From NCBI GenBank assembly GCA_012999515.1, contig JABEEB010000001.1:2046001-2110000 (forward strand): a stretch of 64,000 bases of DNA, given 5' to 3'. A model generated the notes under the pieces. It had not been told where the DNA came from, made no database searches, and saw only the letters and a list, made by a program, of their open reading frames with translations. How positions within the stretch are numbered: the first letter of the stretch is position 1; the number at the start of each line of letters is the position of its first letter. Positions 59,635 through 64,000 of the stretch are shown here, one piece after another. The position numbers were made by a program, and so were the translations under genes. The stretch comes from Salifodinibacter halophilus (GTDB taxonomy: Bacteria; Pseudomonadota; Gammaproteobacteria; Nevskiales; Salinisphaeraceae).

Positions 59635-60228
59635 CTAGAGTGTGTTTTTTGTGGACGGTGTCTGATTCGTGCGGCGCTCGTCGATCGCGATCGCGCCACG
59701 AAGCGCGCGGGCGAATGCTTTGAAGCAGGTCTCGGCGACGTGGTGCGCGTTGCTGCCTTTGAGCCCGTCGAGGTGAAGCGTGAGGTCCGCGCCGCGGGCG
59801 ACGCCTTGAAAGAACTCTCGCACGAGTTCGACGTCGAACGTGCCGATCTTGTCGCAGTAGAACGTCACATCGAAGTACAGCCCAGCGCGGCCCGAACAGT
59901 CGATGACGGCGCGCGTCAGCGCTTCGTCCAGCGGCACAATTGCATGGCCGTAGCGAACGATGCCTGTTTTGTCACCGAGTGCCGACGTAAGCGTGGCGCC
60001 GAATACGAGACCGACATCTTCGACCGTATGGTGGTCGTCGACCCAGGTATCTCCGGCCACACTGAGTTCAATATCGATTAGGCCGTGTCGCGCGATCTGC
60101 GCGAGCATATGGTCGAAAAAACCGATGCCGGTACTGCCTGCGAGCGCCCCCGTGCCGTCAAGGTCGAGCGTTATCTCGACATTGGTTTCAGCGGTTTGGC
60201 GACGATTTGTAGTTTGGCGGCTTGTCAT
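59635..60228 (-). CDS. hisB: Imidazoleglycerol-phosphate dehydratase HisB (monofunctional)
   Basis: The Mn-dependent dehydratase of histidine synthesis. At 197 residues it lacks the N-terminal phosphatase domain of E. coli HisB. Metal ligands are in [27 protein letters not shown] and late [17 protein letters not shown]. First gene of hisBHAF on the minus strand, with AGGAA before the ATG. Confidence 0.97.
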   Translation of the reverse strand: MTSRQTTNRRQTAETNVEITLDLDGTGALAGSTGIGFFDHMLAQIARHGLIDIELSVAGDTWVDDHHTVEDVGLVFGATLTSALGDKTGIVRYGHAIVPLDEALTRAVIDCSGRAGLYFDVTFYCDKIGTFDVELVREFFQGVARGADLTLHLDGLKGSNAHHVAETCFKAFARALRGAIAIDERRTNQTPSTKNTL

Positions 60229-60284
60229 GCCGGCTGGTTCCTATCCCCGGACGTTCTGATAATACGCATATTTGTCGGTGTGCG

Positions 60285-60722
60285 CTAACCCTCGATCCAG
60301 AAGGTCACCGGGCCGTCGTTGACCAGTTCGACCTGCATATCGGCCCCGAAGCGTCCGGTGGCAACGGGTGCATCTCGAGTGTTTAATTCGGCGACGAATA
60401 CGTCAAACAATGTGTTAGCGATCGCTGGTTCGGCTGTCGGTCCGAAGCCGGCGCGATTACCGCGCGACGTGTCGGCCGCTAGTGTGAATTGAGGGATGGC
60501 GAGCACAGCGCCGCCAGCATCGACGACATTGACATTCATACGGCCCGCGCTATCGCTGAACAGCCGGTAGGCGGCCACGCGCTTGGCTAGACGTGCGGCG
60601 TTGCTGTGGTCGTCGGTAGCCGTGACGCCGACAAACGTACAGATCCCGGTCTCGATATGGGCGATCGAGGTGCCGTCGACGGAAACGCTGGCGCGTTGGG
60701 CGCGTTGCAGTAAGGCGATCAC
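60285..60722 (-). CDS. dtd: D-aminoacyl-tRNA deacylase
   Basis: It removes D-amino acids and glycine misattached to tRNA. The 145-residue protein shows MIALLQRAQRASVSVDG, AYRLFSDSAGRMNVNV, the active-site strand AIPQFTLAADTSRGNRAGF and the Gly-cis-Pro motif NDGPVTFWIE. The usual Ser of SQFTL is Pro here. The start overlaps the thrB stop by 4 bases. Confidence 0.94.
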   Translation of the reverse strand: MIALLQRAQRASVSVDGTSIAHIETGICTFVGVTATDDHSNAARLAKRVAAYRLFSDSAGRMNVNVVDAGGAVLAIPQFTLAADTSRGNRAGFGPTAEPAIANTLFDVFVAELNTRDAPVATGRFGADMQVELVNDGPVTFWIEG

Positions 60723-61678
60723 GATGACTGGCGCGGCATGAGGGCCGGCGGATCGGCGCGCAGTTGTCGCAACAGGCGTTCGAACGGTGCTGGGTCGTGC
60801 ACGTTCGGAGCTGCTGCGCTACGCGGAAAGTGATAGTCGATCAGGCGTGAGACCCAGAAACGAAGTGCCGCGGCACCGAGCATGCGTGGCCAGGCATCGA
60901 TTTCCGGCTGACCGAGCGTGCAGCGTTGTTGATAGGCGGCGATAAACGCCGCCCAGCAGTCAGCGTGGAATTGGTTGTCGGCATCGAATGCCCAGTCGCA
61001 GCAGATCACGGCCAGATCGAACAGGGTGTGTTCGTCACAGGCGTAGAAGAAGTCGATAACGCCGGTCACGCGTGTGCCTTCGAACAGCACGTTATCGCGG
61101 AACAGGTCGGCATGGATCAGCGTGCGCGGTAGCCCGTCATAGGCCGCGAGAGCTGCCCGTTGATCTGCGAGTTCGGCGTCGACAAGCGCGCGCTGATCGG
61201 CTGTTAGCACGGATGCCAGCTGTGGGCGATTGTCTGCGATCCACGCGAGATCACGCGGGTTGGCCTGACTTAGCCCGCTACCGGACGCAGCGCGGTGCAT
61301 TTCGGCGACTACGCGGGCCAGCGATGCGCAATGCGCCGGACCCGGCTCGACAACACTGGCGCCCGGCAGCCGATAAGCCAGGGCGCATGGACGGTTGCAA
61401 ATCTCGCTGAGAAAACCGCCGTCATCACGCGCGACTGGATGAATAACCGGCAATCCGTGGCCAGCGAGGTGGTCCATTAACTGCATGAAAAACGGCAGCG
61501 ACCTGTGTTCGAGATCCTCGAACACGGTTAAAACCCAGGCGCCGAGCGTAGTGTCGACGAAATACGTCGAATTGGTCACGCCTTCGCCGATACCGCGGAA
61601 GTCGGTTAGTTCACCGACCGAGTAGGCGTCGAGGACCGCGCGGATATCGGCCGCGGCCAGCCGGGTATAAACTGCCAT
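60719..61678 (-). CDS. thrB: Homoserine kinase (APH-like type)
   Basis: It phosphorylates homoserine in threonine synthesis. This is the aminoglycoside-phosphotransferase-fold type found in Pseudomonas rather than the GHMP type of E. coli. Evidence is FRGIGEGVTNSTYFVDTTLG, the Brenner-like LIHADLFRDNVLFEG and the metal-binding GVIDFFYACDEH. ATG 61678 abuts the stop of the TPR gene; GTG 61681 is an alternative. About 319 residues. Confidence 0.92.
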   Translation of the reverse strand: MAVYTRLAAADIRAVLDAYSVGELTDFRGIGEGVTNSTYFVDTTLGAWVLTVFEDLEHRSLPFFMQLMDHLAGHGLPVIHPVARDDGGFLSEICNRPCALAYRLPGASVVEPGPAHCASLARVVAEMHRAASGSGLSQANPRDLAWIADNRPQLASVLTADQRALVDAELADQRAALAAYDGLPRTLIHADLFRDNVLFEGTRVTGVIDFFYACDEHTLFDLAVICCDWAFDADNQFHADCWAAFIAAYQQRCTLGQPEIDAWPRMLGAAALRFWVSRLIDYHFPRSAAAPNVHDPAPFERLLRQLRADPPALMPRQSS

Positions 61679-62007
61679 CACTCGTTATCGGGCGTGTCCA
61701 GGTGCTTTTGTGCGCGTTTGGCGAAGACTCGCATTTCTTTGGCGGCTTGGTGGTCGCCGCGGCGTTCGGCGACTTCGATGCCGGTGTTGAATGCCTCAAA
61801 AGCTTCACGCGGGCGATCATCGGCCGCCAGCGATTGTCCGTAGAGTTTCCACGCAGCCGAGTATTCGGGGTCGTGCGCCACGGCAGCACCTAGATGCCGG
61901 GCCGCTTCAGCGGTCTCGTCGGCCTTGAATAGTAGATCGCCCAGACTGAACCGAAGCAACGGCCCGTCGTGGCCGGCGGCAAGCATGTTTTCGAGTTGTT
62001 CGCGCAC
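61678..62007 (-). CDS. Small TPR-repeat protein
   Basis: 109 residues made of about two to three TPR helix pairs, seen in LLRFSLGDLLFKADETAEAA, AAVAHDPEYSAAWKLYGQSL and REAFEAFNTGIEVAERRGD. No signal peptide. TPRs mediate protein contacts; the partner is unknown. It is translationally coupled to thrB. Confidence 0.8.
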   Translation of the reverse strand: MREQLENMLAAGHDGPLLRFSLGDLLFKADETAEAARHLGAAVAHDPEYSAAWKLYGQSLAADDRPREAFEAFNTGIEVAERRGDHQAAKEMRVFAKRAQKHLDTPDNE

Positions 62008-62077
62008 CTTTTTGCCTATGGACCCGGCGTATTTGAATATTTGTCAGTGTGATTATAAGCAACTCGATGCCGGCCCA

Positions 62078-63547
62078 TCAGTGCCGCCAGAAAGTTGGTG
62101 TAAAAATCACGAGTAGCGTGAAAATCTGGAGGCGTCCGAGCAGCATCGCCACGCATAGCACCCATTTGGCTAAAGCCGGGAGTGAGGTCATGGTGCTGGA
62201 AATATCACCGAGACCGGGGCCAAGGTTGTTCAGTGTTGCCGCGACGGCTGAAAACGCCGTGACCGGATCTAGATTGAAGCCGAGTAAAATCAGAAACAGC
62301 ACCACGTAAACGGTGATGTAGACCGAGAAAAATCCCCACACAGCGTGGACCACGCGGTTGGCCACGACTTGTTCGCCCATCTTGACCGGAAACATGGCGC
62401 TCGGATGGACGAGCCGGCGTATTTCTCGAAGGCCCTGTTTGGCCAGCAGGACAACACGGACGACCTTCATGCCACCCGTGGTCGATCCCGCGCAGCCGCC
62501 GACGAAGCTGCCGAGAATCAAAAACATCGGCAAAAAGCTGGGCCAGACGCTGTAATCGGTGGTGGTAAACCCGGTCGTGGTGCCGATCGAGACGACTTGA
62601 AACAGGGCGCGGATGATCGCCGTGCCTGGATCGGTATAAGTGCCGTGGGCGAGCAAAACCACGGTGGCCAAAGCGGTGGCACCCGCGGCCATGATCCAGA
62701 GCATGCGCGTTTCGAAGTCGCGCCAGTAGTCGAGTGGGTTGGCGCTGCGCCAGATCGCGAAATGCATGCTGAAGCTAGTAGCGCCGAGTAGCATGGCGAC
62801 AATCGAGATCAATTCCACCAGTGCGCTGTCGTGGTAGCCGATTGATTGGTCATGGTTGGCGAAACCACCGGTCGCGATCGCCGAAAACGCGTCCGAAATC
62901 GCATCGAACGGGGACAAGCCGGCGAGCCAGAAAAGTAGCGCGGAGGCCGCCGTCAGCGAGACGTAGAGATACCAGAGCATCTTGGCCGTCTCGCGGATAC
63001 GCGGGGTGAGTTTCGAGGTTTTAACCGGGCCGAGCGTATCGGCTCGATAGAGTTGCATGCCACCCACACCCAACATTGGCAGCACGGCGATGGCCAGCAC
63101 GATGACACCCATGCCGCCCATCCAATGGAGTAGCACGCGCCAGAACAGGATGGCGTGTGGCATGTAGTCGAGCTCGGTCAGCACGGTCGCGCCGGTCGTC
63201 GTCAGGCCGGATACGGACTCGAACACGGCGTTGGTGATCGATATCTGCGGCGTTGTAACCAGAATGAATGGAAGAGCGCCAAACAGGCTGAGTACGAACC
63301 AGAAAAATACCACCACCAGGAAGCCGTCGCGGATTTTCAATTCGCGTCGAGCGTTGCGCGTTGGCCACCAAATGATGCAACCGGCGACCACTGTGATTGC
63401 GAAGCTGGCGACAAACGCTGGTATTTGGCCGTCGCCGTAGATCGCACCCACGATGGCCGGACCCAGCATGGCGGTCGAGAAGATCATCAGCAGGATGCCG
63501 ATGACTCGCTGGACACCGGCAAAGGCGTAGTCGAATTGCAGGCGCAT
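62078..63547 (-). CDS. trkH: Trk potassium uptake system membrane subunit TrkH/TrkG
   Basis: The K+-conducting subunit of the Trk system. ATG 63547 gives 489 residues with four membrane-pore-membrane repeats and the selectivity-filter glycine regions in VSGLTTTGATVL, FSAIATGGFANHDQS, FQVVSIGTTTGFTTTDY and VAATLNNLGPGLG. The cytoplasmic loop GCAGSTTGGMKVVR is also conserved. It follows trkA after 87 bases. Confidence 0.96.
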   Translation of the reverse strand: MRLQFDYAFAGVQRVIGILLMIFSTAMLGPAIVGAIYGDGQIPAFVASFAITVVAGCIIWWPTRNARRELKIRDGFLVVVFFWFVLSLFGALPFILVTTPQISITNAVFESVSGLTTTGATVLTELDYMPHAILFWRVLLHWMGGMGVIVLAIAVLPMLGVGGMQLYRADTLGPVKTSKLTPRIRETAKMLWYLYVSLTAASALLFWLAGLSPFDAISDAFSAIATGGFANHDQSIGYHDSALVELISIVAMLLGATSFSMHFAIWRSANPLDYWRDFETRMLWIMAAGATALATVVLLAHGTYTDPGTAIIRALFQVVSIGTTTGFTTTDYSVWPSFLPMFLILGSFVGGCAGSTTGGMKVVRVVLLAKQGLREIRRLVHPSAMFPVKMGEQVVANRVVHAVWGFFSVYITVYVVLFLILLGFNLDPVTAFSAVAATLNNLGPGLGDISSTMTSLPALAKWVLCVAMLLGRLQIFTLLVIFTPTFWRH

Positions 63548-63634
63548 CAAGGTTTAGGGCCGGCTGAATGCTCGTCCGCCGCAGCTGGTGCTGATAGGTG
63601 GCTGCAAGCTGGTTTGAAAATGGATTGGCGCCCG

Positions 63635-64000
63635 TCAGACATGCCGTGCGCCCACCTGGAACAGACGTTCGACGCCCGGTGTGGCTTGTTTGTCAGCGAT
63701 GAAAACGATGACGTGGTCGCCTGCGCCGAGCACCGTGTCGTCGGCGGTGAGAAGCTTGCTGCGGCCGCGTATGACACCGCCAAATGTGGCCCCCTTGGGT
63801 AGTTGAATATCGCCGATCCGGCGATCAACGACGCGAGAGCTGTCTTGCTCACCGTGCACGACCAGTTCCATGACTTCGGCGGCACCCCGGCGCAGGGCGT
63901 GAACGCGAACCACGTCGCCTCGGCGCACGTGGGCGAGTAGCGCGCTGATTGTCGATTGTTTCGGCGAGATCGCGATGTCGATCTGGTTGCCTGAGGATTG
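63635..64000 (-). CDS. trkA: Trk potassium transporter NAD-binding subunit TrkA (partial, C-terminus)
   Basis: The frame is open to the window edge, so the gene starts beyond base 64000; the GTG at 63928 is internal. The visible 121 residues match the end of TrkA: NQIDIAISPKQSTISALLAH, VRRGDVVRVHALRRGAAEVMEL, IGDIQLPKGATFGGVIRG and DHVIVFIADK, which form the last RCK-C domain. It controls TrkH by NAD(H) and ATP binding. Confidence 0.96.
   Translation of the reverse strand, partial: QSSGNQIDIAISPKQSTISALLAHVRRGDVVRVHALRRGAAEVMELVVHGEQDSSRVVDRRIGDIQLPKGATFGGVIRGRSKLLTADDTVLGAGDHVIVFIADKQATPGVERLFQVGARHV

Overview
The window is an ordinary, gene-dense stretch of a moderately GC-rich gammaproteobacterial chromosome. 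Evidence for this is the number of conserved gammaproteobacterial gene orders: lon-hupB-(tRNA)-ppiD; mltD-gloB-rnhA-dnaQ; fadBA; hemA-prfA-prmC divergent from lolB-(tRNA-Gln)-prs-rplY-pth-ychF; pepA-holC-valS divergent from lptFG; hisBHAF; trkA-trkH. LolB, WaaA, heptosyltransferase and LptFG show a Gram-negative cell with lipopolysaccharide. FadBA, a glyoxylase and a mitochondrial-type NAD isocitrate dehydrogenase fit an aerobic heterotroph. The genus cannot be named from the sequence alone.

Layout. 1-5107 (+): the 3' end of lon, hupB, tRNA-Val, tRNA-Asp and ppiD. 5245-8567 (-): fabI, a LysM-rich lytic transglycosylase and glyoxalase II. 8711-9930 (+): rnhA-dnaQ. 10097-11743 (-): an ArsR-type regulator fused to a methyltransferase, with a VTT-domain membrane protein. 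11954-16470 (+): fadBA and an OmpA-domain protein. 16560-18283: tRNA-His and tRNA-Lys, followed by an apparent island scar made of an integrase tail, a frameshifted tctC and a tctB stub. 18335-25730: LPS core genes, an exporter, an AI-2E-type permease and hda. 26013-28997 (-): proS, a JAMM protease and an L,D-transpeptidase. 29282-32376 (+): isocitrate dehydrogenase, the relic of a peptide-binding lipoprotein, and ppx. 32460-41494: prmC/prfA/hemA against lolB, an Fsr-like exporter where ispE usually lies, tRNA-Gln, prs, rplY, pth and ychF. 41540-49395: tRNA-Met, then acetolactate synthase with its two subunits head to head, ilvC, a phosphatidylserine-decarboxylase-like protein that lacks its catalytic motif, pssA, a family-4-like uracil-DNA glycosylase missing most Fe-S cysteines, rimI and a UMF1-type transporter. 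49502-57391: fxsA-valS-holC-pepA against lptFG. 57408-64000 (-): hisBHAF, dtd, thrB, a TPR protein, trkH and the 3' end of trkA.

The genes mainly serve core physiology: proteolysis and protein folding, fatty-acid synthesis and beta-oxidation, cell-wall and LPS assembly, branched-chain and histidine synthesis, translation and potassium uptake. I see no CRISPR array, rRNA operon, intact prophage or recognisable new defence or biosynthetic system. The most interesting points are local: a perfect 20-bp palindrome in front of fadBA, the decatalysed PSD-like protein, the cysteine-poor uracil glycosylase, the head-to-head ilvB/ilvN arrangement, two decayed transport loci, and repeat motifs in the rplY and lptF upstream regions.
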